Virus record (IMG/VR): IMGVR_UViG_3300046675_000209
Location: 1 to 41,956 of that record
Direction: 5' to 3' (one strand)
DNA from: a virus
DNA: 41,956 nucleotides
The notes beneath the pieces were generated by a model that saw nothing but the letters and a program-made list of their open reading frames with translations, was not told the DNA's origin and searched no databases. The translations under genes and the position numbers were made by a program. Positions within the stretch are counted from its first letter, which is position 1. The number at the start of each line of letters is the position of its first letter. Shown here piece after piece: positions 1 to 7,548 of this stretch.

Positions 1-438
1 CTTCGGGGTTGCCTTGACCACGCCAGGCTTGAAATACGGGTTAGTGGCCTCGACCGTTGCCTTGTACCGGTTCTGATAGCCACCCTCGCCGCCCGCCATG
101 ACCACAGCGGACCATGCGGCGACACCCTCACCGCGAGCGCGCCGACTCGTGCGAATCGACTGGTACAGGCTGCCGGTCAAGCGCCCCGGCCCTCCACCGC
201 GCGGCATGTGGTCCGGCGTACGGTGCCGGTTGATGGGAGGCTGGCCGGTCGTCTTGTCGCCACCCTTGTGTGCCCATCGGGGAGTGCCGCGCATGCTGCC
301 CCGGATGCGTGTCTTGGTGTAGGAGGTTGCCTTTCTCAGCGCCACACGGGTTGCCTCATTGGTGGCTACCTGCATTTCGCCCAGCACGGCGCCAACCTCT
401 TTGACGCCCTCGATCATTGCGCCGAAACCCTCAGCCAT
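1..438 (-). CDS. HK97 gp10-like tail/neck protein, 5' part (continues at 41956-41915)
   Basis: The protein starts at an ATG at 438 with MAEGFGAMIEGVKEVGAVLG and reads 146 codons to the first base of the window. Exactly on a codon boundary it can continue from 41956 with AWGAAVNGKKIGR and a stop at 41915, giving 159 residues. The basic, mixed alpha/beta sequence with GRLTGSLYQSI and an end near NPYFKPGVV resembles the HK97 gp10-like family of small head-tail/tail completion proteins; that assignment comes from general pattern, not a search. The ATG overlaps the end of the second tail-chaperone frame (stop at 431), and the gene is followed directly by the tape measure. Location after the chaperones rather than before the tail tube is slightly unusual for gp10-like proteins. 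Confidence 0.75.
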   Translation of the reverse strand, partial: MAEGFGAMIEGVKEVGAVLGEMQVATNEATRVALRKATSYTKTRIRGSMRGTPRWAHKGGDKTTGQPPINRHRTPDHMPRGGGPGRLTGSLYQSIRTSRRARGEGVAAWSAVVMAGGEGGYQNRYKATVEATNPYFKPGVVKATPK

Positions 439-694
439 TGCTCGCACGCTCCTCGACGATCCGGCGCGCCTTATCAACGGCGTCATCAACGGCCAGCACC
501 CAATCAAGGGTCACGGCGGATTCGTCGTCGAGCTCGGACGGGCGACAGTGCAGCAGCGTGCAAAGTCGCCACGTCCGGTACTCCTCGCTCGGGAGTTCAT
601 CCGCCGTGTAGTTACTACCGCCTTGGTGAGAAAGAGCCCCCGTTAGGCGACGGAGGCTCCGGTAGGGGAATCGGCCGCCGGGTTGGGGTCGAAG
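431..694 (-). CDS. Tail assembly chaperone, frameshifted C-terminal part
   Basis: This frame lies -1 relative to the first tail chaperone gene and is open from just after a TGA at 697-695 to a TGA at 433-431. It encodes ...DELPSEEYRTWRL... followed by an acidic helical segment ending VDKARRIVEERASNG. It has no credible start codon of its own and no Shine-Dalgarno sequence in the right place. In long-tailed phages the gene between the tail-tube gene and the tape measure is normally made as a short form and a -1 frameshifted long form (G/GT in lambda). The size, position and open overlap fit that scheme. The stop overlaps the next start at 438. Confidence is fairly high that it is expressed as a fusion; the exact slip point is uncertain. 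Confidence 0.65.
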   Translation of the reverse strand, partial: LRPQPGGRFPYRSLRRLTGALSHQGGSNYTADELPSEEYRTWRLCTLLHCRPSELDDESAVTLDWVLAVDDAVDKARRIVEERASNG

Positions 695-1074
695 TCAGGG
701 TTGAGCTGTTCGAGGTACGGAGAGACCGCCTCGCGGAGCGCGTCAAGGTCCCTGCTCGGGAGATCCTGGCAAGCATCGGCGGAGACGGCGAACGCGTACG
801 ACCAACCGGCAGTCAGCGCGACGACGAGAGCGTCGTTCAGCTCTTCCAGGAGATCGAACGCGTCGCCCATACCGGCCGCGATCTTGAGCTGCTGTTCCGG
901 CGTGAGCTCCGAGCCGTCCGACTGTGACTGCGCCTCGGCCACGGCGTTGACGAACGCGGGCAGACCGGCGAGCTTGGTCTGAATTCGCTTGATCGGTCGG
1001 CGCTGTCGCTCGGTGACGTCCGCAATCTCGCGGAGATCGGCAGTCGCGCCGGAGGGAAGGGTGATGTGCTTCAT
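643..1074 (-). CDS. Tail assembly chaperone (short form)
   Basis: A 143-residue protein starting MKHITLPSGATADLREIADV. The ATG at 1074 overlaps the TAA of the tail-tube gene (TAATG), indicating translational coupling; a longer in-frame extension upstream would run through the tail-tube gene and is rejected. It is mostly helical, with a conserved-looking region TERQRRPIKRIQTKLAG and a central ELTPEQQLKIAAG segment. Position between the major tail protein and the tape measure, plus the overlapping -1 frame (431-694), identifies it as the lambda gpG-like chaperone that coats the tape measure during tail assembly. The C-terminus after residue 130 (NPAADSPTGASVA) is replaced when frameshifting occurs. 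Confidence 0.8.
   Translation of the reverse strand: MKHITLPSGATADLREIADVTERQRRPIKRIQTKLAGLPAFVNAVAEAQSQSDGSELTPEQQLKIAAGMGDAFDLLEELNDALVVALTAGWSYAFAVSADACQDLPSRDLDALREAVSPYLEQLNPDFDPNPAADSPTGASVA
664..670 (-). promoter_or_regulatory. Candidate -1 frameshift slip site
   Basis: Within the stretch where both chaperone frames are open (694-643), the minus strand reads TTCCCCT with zero-frame codons TCC CCT. A -1 slip would re-pair as TTC CCC. It is not a classical X XXY YYZ heptamer such as GGGAAAA, so it is offered only as the best local candidate; CCCAACC just upstream (about 684-678) is an alternative. Confidence 0.3.
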
Positions 1075-2036
1075 TACTTGTACGTCCCGGAGGTTACGGC
1101 GTTCTGGACAGTGACCTTGATCGGCGAGTAACCAGCCGACGCACCGATATCGGTAACGTTGGCGAGCGCCGTCCACGTGATCGGGACTTCGATAAAGTCC
1201 TTGCCACGGGTGATGTCCGCAGCGCTGATAGAGCACTTGGACATGTGGAGCTTGAGCTGAACGGCCGTAGCGCCGACGCCCGAAGTGAAGTTGAAGTCAA
1301 TGGCAGGCTTAGCGCCCGTGAGGTACTGCGTGAGCACCGTGTCGTCCTCCATGACAAGGGTTGCCTTGCCATCGACGGACACCGGGCCGGACCACAGCTG
1401 AACGGGCGACTGAGTGCCGTCGACCGAGTTGATGATGGTCACCGCTCGCTTGATCGTCACCTCGCCGTCAAGGAGACCGCTCTGAGTCGTACCGCCGATC
1501 TGCGCGACACCCGCCCAGCCGACGAGCGGCGGAATGGTCGTGAACGACGTGGTCGGCGCCGCAGCAGTAACCGAGCCGTAGGACGTGGCCTTGGCGCTGT
1601 ACGTGAGCAGGCCATCGGCCGAGAACTTGATCGAGAGCTCAGAGAAGCGAGCCGCCGCGTACTGCCGGTTTCCCGCAACGTAGTTGTCGTTCAGCGTGTA
1701 CGAAATCGGCTGGCCCGTACCGGAGTTGAGCACGGCGAACGTGTGCGTGACCGGAGTTGTTCCGGTAGTCACCACATCGCCGAGGACACCAGCCAGCGGC
1801 CAGCCGATCGTGTCCGGGAAAACGTCGCCGTCGAAATCGACGGTTGCCGAGGTGACACCGGCGATCTGGTCATAGACCTCGACCTGTGATCCCCGGAACC
1901 CCTTGTCGTCGAGCAGCGCCACCGAGTCCTTCGGCGTGATCTGCGTGACGGGGATGAACGCAGACGACGCGACGGGAGTTCCGGGCGTCACTTCCTTGGC
2001 AATGCCGAGGAACGAAAGTTGAGTTGCCTTGGGCAT
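1074..2036 (-). CDS. Major tail (tube) protein
   Basis: A 320-residue, beta-rich, Ser/Thr/Gly-rich protein starting MPKATQLSFLGIAKEVTPGTPV. The N-terminal 'GIAKEVTPGTPV...FIPVTQITPKDSV' pattern is typical of actinophage tail-tube subunits, which form the stacked hexameric rings of the siphovirus tail. It follows two connector-type genes and precedes the chaperone frameshift pair, the standard order. Its ATG at 2036 overlaps the stop of the preceding small gene (TAATG), and its own TAA overlaps the chaperone start, so the four genes form one translationally coupled block. No Ig-like C-terminal decoration is evident. Confidence 0.88.
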   Translation of the reverse strand: MPKATQLSFLGIAKEVTPGTPVASSAFIPVTQITPKDSVALLDDKGFRGSQVEVYDQIAGVTSATVDFDGDVFPDTIGWPLAGVLGDVVTTGTTPVTHTFAVLNSGTGQPISYTLNDNYVAGNRQYAAARFSELSIKFSADGLLTYSAKATSYGSVTAAAPTTSFTTIPPLVGWAGVAQIGGTTQSGLLDGEVTIKRAVTIINSVDGTQSPVQLWSGPVSVDGKATLVMEDDTVLTQYLTGAKPAIDFNFTSGVGATAVQLKLHMSKCSISAADITRGKDFIEVPITWTALANVTDIGASAGYSPIKVTVQNAVTSGTYK

Positions 2037-2248
2037 TACGCGCCCACCTCCGGAGTAGTGGTGTCGTCTACATCAGGTTCCTGCGGGGCAGGATCGGGAA
2101 CGCTCGGGACGAATGGCCGGTAGCCAGCGAGAGCGAATCGGCCGTCCCCCGGATCGTCGGCCAGCGCCACGGTGTCACCCGGCTCGACGAGCAGACCGAG
2201 CGACGGGTAATAGCGGGTCTCGTCGCCGCTGTATGTGAAGTCAGACAT
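2036..2248 (-). CDS. Small protein between connector and tail tube
   Basis: A 70-residue protein starting MSDFTYSGDETRYYPSLGLL, beginning at an ATG whose first bases overlap the stop of the upstream gene (TAATG at 2250-2246). It contains a compact beta-type N-terminal segment with LGLLVEPGDTVALADDP and an acidic, Pro-rich tail (VPDPAPQEPDVDDTTTPEVGA). Similar small proteins are common in actinophage tail modules directly before the tail-tube gene, but their function is not established. A minor role in the head-tail joint or as a tail accessory is inference from position only. Confidence 0.75.
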   Translation of the reverse strand: MSDFTYSGDETRYYPSLGLLVEPGDTVALADDPGDGRFALAGYRPFVPSVPDPAPQEPDVDDTTTPEVGA

Positions 2249-2715
2249 TAGATCCTCGTAACGCATTCGATTTCGACAATGACAGTGGCGAGCTTTCCGC
2301 CGTGCTCGGGGTCCCAATTCACCTCGGCGTCATCGCCCTTGGGCTGCGCCCGCACCACATTCCCGCCGAGCGAGAGATCCGACCGGACGATCGCGATCAC
2401 GGAATTCGCAAGATCCATGGCGCGCGAGTAGGCAACCTGCCCGCTGTCGCTGGCCCGGAACACGTCGATGACGATCTCGACCGTGTACGTCTCGTCGAGC
2501 CATCCCGCCCCGCCCCCACCGACCATGGCGCCCGGAGCGAGGGTGCGCCGAACCTTGCCGACGGCAACAATGTCGTCCGGCTCATTCGGCCCCGGAGCGT
2601 CAAAGCAGACGAGCAGCGAAGCATGCGCGTTCAGCGGATCCGGCGCGAGGAGCTTTGTGCACTGATCGAACAGCCATTGCCTCACCGCCGGGGCAGTCGA
2701 GTTGGGAATGGTCAC
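2248..2715 (-). CDS. Tail terminator / head-tail joining protein
   Basis: A 155-residue protein read from a GTG at 2715 that overlaps the stop of the connector gene (GTGA). The sequence begins TIPNSTAPAVRQWLFDQCTKLLAPD after the initiator and ends LATVIVEIECVTRI. A helix followed by beta strands, with a YTVEIVIDVFRASDSG segment, is consistent with gpU-like tail terminator/completion proteins, which cap the tail tube and bind the neck. It sits immediately before the small protein and tail tube. A longer start at 2748 would overlap the connector by 37 bp and is not preferred. Family assignment is by position and fold impression. Confidence 0.65.
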   Translation of the reverse strand: MTIPNSTAPAVRQWLFDQCTKLLAPDPLNAHASLLVCFDAPGPNEPDDIVAVGKVRRTLAPGAMVGGGGAGWLDETYTVEIVIDVFRASDSGQVAYSRAMDLANSVIAIVRSDLSLGGNVVRAQPKGDDAEVNWDPEHGGKLATVIVEIECVTRI

Positions 2716-3590
2716 GCGATCCCCGGCCCTCGATAGAACGGCTGCCACAGCTCAAGCACGCGAGACGGAATGGCGAACCCTGTGTGAACCACACCCTCCC
2801 CGCCGTCGTACGCCCCGCCGTTGAACTTGGGCCGCCCGCCACCCTGTTGAGTCATCTGCCACAGGTGCCGGATGAGTTCGAGGACGCCGAGTCGCACGGT
2901 GTACGGGACCTGCCCGCCTCGCCCCGCCGTGTACACGACCTTGATGTTCTTGGCGCCGTCGGCGAACACGCCCGCCCCGCCACCCATCGACCGCCGGGTG
3001 ATCTCCCCTGTGTCGTAGTCGGCAGTGAACGCGAACGCGCTCGTCTGGCCGGTCAGCGGTTGCTCAGTCAGCGGGATGCCGCTCAAGCCGTAGACCTCGG
3101 TCACGCTGAGCACGCTCGTAATCGGCGTCACGTCCGGGACGATCGTCGCCCGACCACCGTCAAACCACTGAGTGTGGGTCTCCGGCAGGAACGGCCCGCA
3201 ATGGTTCCGGGCGATCTCCGCCGCAGCGAGGACGAAACCCTGTAGCTCGTCATCCTGCCGCGAGTCGTTCGACGGAATGCCCAGATGCGCCTTGACGCTG
3301 GCCAGGTCGACGAGCTGTTCTACGCCGGTCGCGCGGACCTGAAATTGCGTCTCGTACACATAGCCAGGGGCAGACCAGCGGACCAGCCAGACACCCGGCG
3401 CGCTCACAGAGCTCACAACGGCGCTGTACGCCCCGCTAAGAGGCCCGGAGACCGTTGGGGTACTCGGAGACCCAGTGGGCCCCGTGACGGTCACAGAGAG
3501 GCCGCTCAGGCCCGTAAGGGGGTTACCGCTGTCGTCGGTCGGCTTGACAGTGAGCGGAACATCCTGCCCGACAAAGTAGATCAGCGGCAT
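2712..3590 (-). CDS. Head-tail connector with N-terminal Ig-like domain
   Basis: A 292-residue protein. Residues about 85-292 (from VEQLVDLASVKAHLGIP through PYTVRLGVLELIRHLWQMT) match the gp6-like head-tail connector pattern, which docks onto the portal ring as the adaptor. Residues about 5-85 (VGQDVPLTVKPTDDSGNPL... VWLVRWSAPGYVYETQF) look like a separate beta-sandwich, Ig-like domain of the type found decorating phage virion proteins. Such an N-terminal fusion on the adaptor is not the usual arrangement. Start at 3590 is 9 bp after the stop of the upstream gene; its stop overlaps the next GTG start. Confidence 0.75.
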   Translation of the reverse strand: MPLIYFVGQDVPLTVKPTDDSGNPLTGLSGLSVTVTGPTGSPSTPTVSGPLSGAYSAVVSSVSAPGVWLVRWSAPGYVYETQFQVRATGVEQLVDLASVKAHLGIPSNDSRQDDELQGFVLAAAEIARNHCGPFLPETHTQWFDGGRATIVPDVTPITSVLSVTEVYGLSGIPLTEQPLTGQTSAFAFTADYDTGEITRRSMGGGAGVFADGAKNIKVVYTAGRGGQVPYTVRLGVLELIRHLWQMTQQGGGRPKFNGGAYDGGEGVVHTGFAIPSRVLELWQPFYRGPGIA

Positions 3591-3598
3591 GGGAGCCC

Positions 3599-3841
3599 CT
3601 ACTCAGTCGTCTTGGCGCTCGCGCGCTTGGTCTTGGTGGCTAGCGCGACAGCGGCAGCATCCTTGGCGTCGGCGAGCAGACCGGCCACGGCATCGCTCAG
3701 CCGCTCAGGGTCGAGCTTGTCGAGCTCCGCCGATGCCCACGTGAGCGAGTCACGGACGGCCGTCTCGCGCTCCTTGTCGCCGGTTTCCAGGGCGTACGTG
3801 AGCTCGACAGCTAGGCCGGTCGCATAGTTGATGGGGTTCAT
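3599..3841 (-). CDS. Small acidic/helical protein downstream of capsid
   Basis: An 80-residue protein, MNPINYATGLAVELTYALE..., predicted almost wholly helical with a Lys/Ala-rich C-terminus (ALATKTKRASAKTTE). It lies between the capsid gene and the connector. A strong inverted repeat and one copy of the palindrome lie just upstream, so it heads the next transcription unit. Proteins of this kind in the same position are often annotated as hypothetical head proteins; function is unknown. Start chosen at the ATG preceded by CCTTGGCTGAGAGGAATTC, with a GAGAGGA Shine-Dalgarno. Confidence 0.7.
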   Translation of the reverse strand: MNPINYATGLAVELTYALETGDKERETAVRDSLTWASAELDKLDPERLSDAVAGLLADAKDAAAVALATKTKRASAKTTE

Positions 3842-3859
3842 GAATTCCTCTCAGCCAAG

Positions 3860-3899
3860 GGCCGAGGGAGGCAGGTAAATTTACCCACCACCCTCGGCC
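3860..3899 (-). terminator. Hairpin after capsid gene with central palindrome
   Basis: GGCCGAGGG (3860-3868) and CCCTCGGCC (3891-3899) are perfect inverted arms centred on exactly the same point (3879.5) as GGTAAATTTACC. The result is a nested 40-bp dyad 14 bp downstream of the capsid stop. It could act as a terminator or attenuator in RNA and as an operator in DNA. No strong U-run follows. Confidence 0.55.
3873..3886. repeat. Palindrome copy 1 (AGGTAAATTTACCC)
   Basis: A member of the 15-copy GGGTAAATTTACCC family, with one substitution in the left arm. It lies between the capsid stop (3913) and the next start (3841), at the centre of a longer dyad. Confidence 0.9.
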
Positions 3900-3912
3900 A
3901 CTACGGGACCGC

Positions 3913-5238
3913 TTAGAACGTCGGGGTGACCAGGCCGAGGCCGTCGATAACCGCGATGCTCTTGGGGTATCGAGCAGGCTGGAAGGACATGTAGTTGTAC
4001 AGCCGCACGAAGATGCTGAGCTGGTTTGCGTACGTCTGCGGGAACGCTTCGGCCCGGACGTTGCCCTCCCATGCCATCAGGTCAGCCATGCGGGCGACGA
4101 TCACTCGGTCCTGGTTCGTTCCCGCACCCGTGTTGATCGGGATCAGCGAGTCGACGAACACGGGGAGACCCTGGATCGTACCGACGTAGCCCTGGGAGAC
4201 AACCTCGCCGGTCGTCGCCGGAGAGTTCATGGCCGACGCGTTCGGGACCACCAGCGGACGGCCGGTCGAGTCCGAGTCCGCGAGCAGAGACGCCCACCGA
4301 CGCGGGTGCATGATCACAGTGTCCGGGGGCAGATACCGGTTCGTGTGAATCGTCTGAATCGCGTTGGCGATGGCCTTGTACAGGTTCGCGCTGCCGACGG
4401 TCGACATCGTGATCGCGTTCGTGCCCGACAGCGTGAACAGACCGGTCGGGTTACCGCCAGCACCCGAGCCAGACAGGATCAGCGTGTTGTACTGCTGCGC
4501 GTACGCCCCAGCCAGGTCCGCCAGGATGACGTCATCGACGTTGAGCGGCGACTGTTCGATGAGCTGAAGAGAAACCGTCTGGCCACCCGCAATGGTCGTG
4601 ACGGTCGAGTTGACAGACGTAGTCGTAAGGTCCGTCTGCTGAACGGCCGTGTTCTGTGTGCCCTGGACAGCAACAGCGGTACCCGTCGCAACCTTGGGAA
4701 CGCTGATCGAGTCCGTACCGGCGGGCAGTGCCGAGGTAGGCACGAGATTGCCAGTGACTCGGCCCGGACGCGCGAGCTTGACGAACTCACGCTCAAGCCA
4801 CAGCGGAGGGACGAACTCACCACCCGCGCCGTTGACCGTGGTCAGCCCGGCACGCTCTTCAGCTCGACCCCTGTTGTTGCGCGCGAGTCGATCACCCGCG
4901 TCCCGGTCACCCTTGTACGTCGACAGGTGAAGGTCACGGAAGTACGAACGACCGCCGAGCCCGGACCGGTAGATCTCCGGCTCGGAAACGACAGTGACCG
5001 AGGGCGAGTAGCGGCGCGCCATTTCAGCAGCGGCATCGTCGGCGCGGACCGCCTCATCGAGTTCGGAAATGCGCGCGTCGTACGCCCGAATCGTGGCCTC
5101 GCCGGTGTCGAAAGCTGCTCGCTGCTCGTCGGTCATGCCGCCCTCGGCCGACCGCGCCTCGCCGAGCAGAGCATCGAGCTTGGCCCGCTCCGCCGAACGC
5201 TTGGCGACGAGTTCGGCAATGAGAGATCGCTTGTCCAT
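3913..5238 (-). CDS. Major capsid protein, HK97 fold
   Basis: A 441-residue protein. Residues 1 to about 75 (MDKRSLIAELVAKRSAERAK...ISELDEAVRADD) are charged and coiled-coil-like, matching the delta-domain scaffold that HK97-type capsids lose to the prohead protease. The rest carries the HK97 core: GGEFVPPLWLEREFVKLARP, the DTVIMHPRRWASLLADSD segment and the C-terminal NQLSIFVRLYNYMSFQPARYP. The protease gene lies directly upstream in the same direction, as expected for the shared assembly pathway. The ATG at 5238 has a good GAAGGG Shine-Dalgarno about 8 bp upstream (AGAAGGGTCCCTAAATG). Confidence 0.93.
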   Translation of the reverse strand: MDKRSLIAELVAKRSAERAKLDALLGEARSAEGGMTDEQRAAFDTGEATIRAYDARISELDEAVRADDAAAEMARRYSPSVTVVSEPEIYRSGLGGRSYFRDLHLSTYKGDRDAGDRLARNNRGRAEERAGLTTVNGAGGEFVPPLWLEREFVKLARPGRVTGNLVPTSALPAGTDSISVPKVATGTAVAVQGTQNTAVQQTDLTTTSVNSTVTTIAGGQTVSLQLIEQSPLNVDDVILADLAGAYAQQYNTLILSGSGAGGNPTGLFTLSGTNAITMSTVGSANLYKAIANAIQTIHTNRYLPPDTVIMHPRRWASLLADSDSTGRPLVVPNASAMNSPATTGEVVSQGYVGTIQGLPVFVDSLIPINTGAGTNQDRVIVARMADLMAWEGNVRAEAFPQTYANQLSIFVRLYNYMSFQPARYPKSIAVIDGLGLVTPTF

Positions 5239-5275
5239 TTAGGGACCCTTCTAGGTTCGATTCTTAGGGAATCGC

Positions 5276-5298
5276 CCACCACTTTGTGTAGGTGGTGG
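5276..5298 (-). terminator. Small hairpin in capsid leader
   Basis: CCACCAC (5276-5282) and GTGGTGG (5292-5298) form a 7-bp stem with a 9-nt loop, 38 bp before the capsid start. It may be an mRNA-stabilising 5' hairpin or an attenuator. The rest of the 5239-5390 gap holds palindrome copy 2 and two short direct repeats of TACGCCGGA on the minus strand, but no convincing promoter. Confidence 0.4.
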
Positions 5299-5366
5299 CC
5301 TAGGTGGTGCCCCATGTTGCTCAGGGTCCGGCGTAGGCTCCGGCGTAAACCGGGCGGGCAGCGAGT

Positions 5367-5380
5367 GGGTAAATTTACCC
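5367..5380. repeat. Palindrome copy 2 (GGGTAAATTTACCC)
   Basis: A perfect copy, flanked as TGGGTAAATTTACCCA, 10 bp after the protease stop and about 130 bp upstream of the capsid start. Confidence 0.95.
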
Positions 5381-5390
5381 ACCAGCGGAG

Positions 5391-6110
5391 TTAGAGATTC
5401 AGTGCACGCAGTCGCGCGTCGTACAGGGGGAGATCGGCGGATCGGGGCGCATCCTCGACGACGTTCGTAGGGTTGTCGGCCAGCATGTCGGCAATACCCG
5501 GAACCGAGCGCAGGAGCTCGGCCAGCCTCTCACGCGGAACGGTGCCGTCAGCCAGCGCGCTACGGAGCGAAGTGAGCCCGGAAGTGTGCGGGTTGGCGCC
5601 GTAGTTGACGATCGACACATCACCCTTGTTCAGGTTCACCTCGGTGATGTCGCGCTGTGACCAGTCCGGTGACCACTCCTGCCGTGTTACTCGGAACGCA
5701 AAGGACATCTCGTCGAGATCGCCCCGCTCCATAGCGCTGCGGATGTCAGCGACCTGCCCGTTCCCGGGATCGAGATCCGCCTCGACATGCAGGCCGGTCG
5801 AGTCCTCGGCGAGTCGCATAGTGCCCGACTTGGTGCGAGCCAGCGTCATACCGTCATGGTTCAGTTTGAACGGCACATCAGCGCCCTCGGCCAGGGTCTT
5901 GGAGAACGCGCCCCGGCGGACCACCTCGGAGTAATCGCCGAGCCAGTCACTCATTTCGTAGGCCGACTCGGTCACGCTGGCATAGCCAGTGAAGCGGAGC
6001 AGCGAGCCGCCGGAGCCAGTCTCGATCTCCCGTAGCTCCATACCCTCGAACGGGCGGGCTCGGTCCTCGCGCACATTGCGCCGCTGGCCACGGCTCGAAA
6101 AATCGGTCAC
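5391..6110 (-). CDS. Prohead protease, HK97 family
   Basis: A 239-residue protein of the HK97 (U35) prohead protease family, which cleaves the capsid delta-domain during maturation. Visible marks are the N-terminal FTGYASVTESAYEM, the EVVRRGAFSKTL segment, the candidate catalytic histidine in KLNHDG, a DEMSFAFRV segment that probably carries the serine, and the conserved VSIVNYGANPHTS end of the domain. It begins at a GTG at 6110 that overlaps the portal stop (GTGA). The C-terminal 50 residues (ALADGTVPRERLAELL... onward) form a separate helical tail. Next gene downstream is the capsid. Confidence 0.9.
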   Translation of the reverse strand: MTDFSSRGQRRNVREDRARPFEGMELREIETGSGGSLLRFTGYASVTESAYEMSDWLGDYSEVVRRGAFSKTLAEGADVPFKLNHDGMTLARTKSGTMRLAEDSTGLHVEADLDPGNGQVADIRSAMERGDLDEMSFAFRVTRQEWSPDWSQRDITEVNLNKGDVSIVNYGANPHTSGLTSLRSALADGTVPRERLAELLRSVPGIADMLADNPTNVVEDAPRSADLPLYDARLRALNL

Positions 6111-7345
6111 AGTACCGCCCCCAGCGCGTCAGCCTTTGGCGCCGTACTCGACGCGTCATTGTCCTTCATTTTGGGTGCCGAGGAATTCAGCGGCGACGTG
6201 ATCTCGTCTCCGCCGTCCACGGGCCCGTAATTCTCAAGCGCACGGATCTCGTTCGTCGTGAGAATTCCGGCCGACCGGGCAGCCATGTAAACGGCGTACC
6301 GTCCGGCAGTATCGGTACGGAGCAGCGCATCGGCATTGAAGCGCGCCGACTGTGGCCGGGGCAGCATCGTCGACCATGCATCCTCGAAACGACCGAGCCA
6401 TGCCGACAGCGTGTAGGCGAGAAACCCGAGCCCCTGCTGTTCAATGCCGGTGCCCCATGAGGTTGTCTTGTCCACCTGACCGAGCATGTGAGGCGGCACG
6501 CCGAAGATCATGGCGATATCGAGATTCTGCGCCGCGCGGGTGCCGAGGAATTGAGCATCCTCCGGCGTGACGCTGATTGGCTTCCACTTGGCACCACCGG
6601 ACAGAATGCCGACCGTGTGAGAGTTCTTTAGCCCACTGTGCGACGCGCTGAAATTCTCTTTGATGCTCCGCGCGCGACCAGCGTCTAGGTCAGCATCAAT
6701 CTCGACAACGCCCGTCATGTGGGCGCCCTCGCCGAAGAACCTCGCCCCGAACTCCTCGGCAGCGAGCCCGAGCCCGATTGCCTGCCGCGCGTACGACACA
6801 ACACTCATGCCCGTTGCAGCTTCCGGGTGCGCCATACCCGTGAGGTGGATGATCTGCTCAGCGGGAACGACTTGCCGATTTACCTTGTACGCGCGCCGCC
6901 CATCCTTGCCCCACTCGCACGACACCCGGTCGGGATGCAGCACAGCGAGGCGAGCGGGACGCCCGACAGAGTCGACAGACACCACGAGACAGTACGCGTT
7001 ACCCCGGAGCAGCAGCGAAACCATCATCTGAGAAATGCCCTGCCGACGCGTAGGCAGCCCACTGGTTACCGCGCCACCGAACGGGTCAGCAACGATGGCC
7101 GGAGCAGGCTCAACCGTCTCCCTGATCTCACCCTTGGCCCGTACGGCGTCAAAGGGGAGACCGGAAACCGCATCGCTCAGCAGGCGAACCGAGGCAGCCA
7201 CCGCGAGTAGCTGCATGGCCGATTCCTCGGTGACCGGCACACCGGCCGACGTGTAGGCAGCGAGCGAGCCGTTCGAGGGGATCGCCCACGGATCGCCGGA
7301 GCCTGCCGACACATGGAACCGCTTGTCCATGGCACGTCTAATCAC
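6107..7345 (-). CDS. Portal protein, HK97 family
   Basis: A 412-residue portal protein, the dodecameric ring at the packaging vertex through which DNA enters and leaves. Characteristic regions are AVAASVRLLSDAVSGLPFDAV, LLLRGNAYCLVV, HPDRVSCEWG, the AKWKPISVTPEDAQFLGTR segment and IAMIFGVPPHMLGQ. It follows terminase large subunit and a small membrane gene and overlaps the protease start. Start is either the GTG at 7345, overlapping the stop of the upstream gene, or the ATG at 7330 (MDKRFHVSAGSG); the GTG is listed because of coupling, but the ATG is equally plausible. Confidence 0.9.
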   Translation of the reverse strand: MIRRAMDKRFHVSAGSGDPWAIPSNGSLAAYTSAGVPVTEESAMQLLAVAASVRLLSDAVSGLPFDAVRAKGEIRETVEPAPAIVADPFGGAVTSGLPTRRQGISQMMVSLLLRGNAYCLVVSVDSVGRPARLAVLHPDRVSCEWGKDGRRAYKVNRQVVPAEQIIHLTGMAHPEAATGMSVVSYARQAIGLGLAAEEFGARFFGEGAHMTGVVEIDADLDAGRARSIKENFSASHSGLKNSHTVGILSGGAKWKPISVTPEDAQFLGTRAAQNLDIAMIFGVPPHMLGQVDKTTSWGTGIEQQGLGFLAYTLSAWLGRFEDAWSTMLPRPQSARFNADALLRTDTAGRYAVYMAARSAGILTTNEIRALENYGPVDGGDEITSPLNSSAPKMKDNDASSTAPKADALGAVL

Positions 7346-7541
7346 TGGTCACCCACCCGGTAAGGAGCAGCGCAGCACCGAGGGCGACGAGACCGATAAC
7401 CGGCTCCCACCACCAAGCAGCGCCGACGAGACAACCGAGCCCGCCCACGTCGAGTGCGTCGGACGCTGCGGTACGAGGTATCCGGGCCCGTAGGCCGCTC
7501 ACCCGCTGTCGCCACGTTGGCTTAGGCGTCTCGTCATCCAT
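7338..7541 (-). CDS. Small membrane protein between terminase and portal
   Basis: A 67-residue protein with a basic N-terminus (MDDETPKPTWRQRVSGLRAR) followed by two closely spaced hydrophobic stretches, roughly residues 28-45 and 47-63, including GCLVGAAWWWEPVIGL. The Shine-Dalgarno AGGAG overlaps the terminase stop (TTTAGGAGTGCCATG), so translation is coupled. Two transmembrane segments with a short turn are likely. Function is unknown; location inside the packaging module would be unusual for a holin. Confidence 0.75.
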   Translation of the reverse strand: MDDETPKPTWRQRVSGLRARIPRTAASDALDVGGLGCLVGAAWWWEPVIGLVALGAALLLTGWVTSD

Positions 7542-7548
7542 GGCACTC

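Noticed and set aside
4306-5394. Long plus-strand open frame (362 codons) opposite the capsid gene
   Set aside because: The capsid protein is unmistakable on the other strand; the plus frame is Arg-rich and has no recognisable features.
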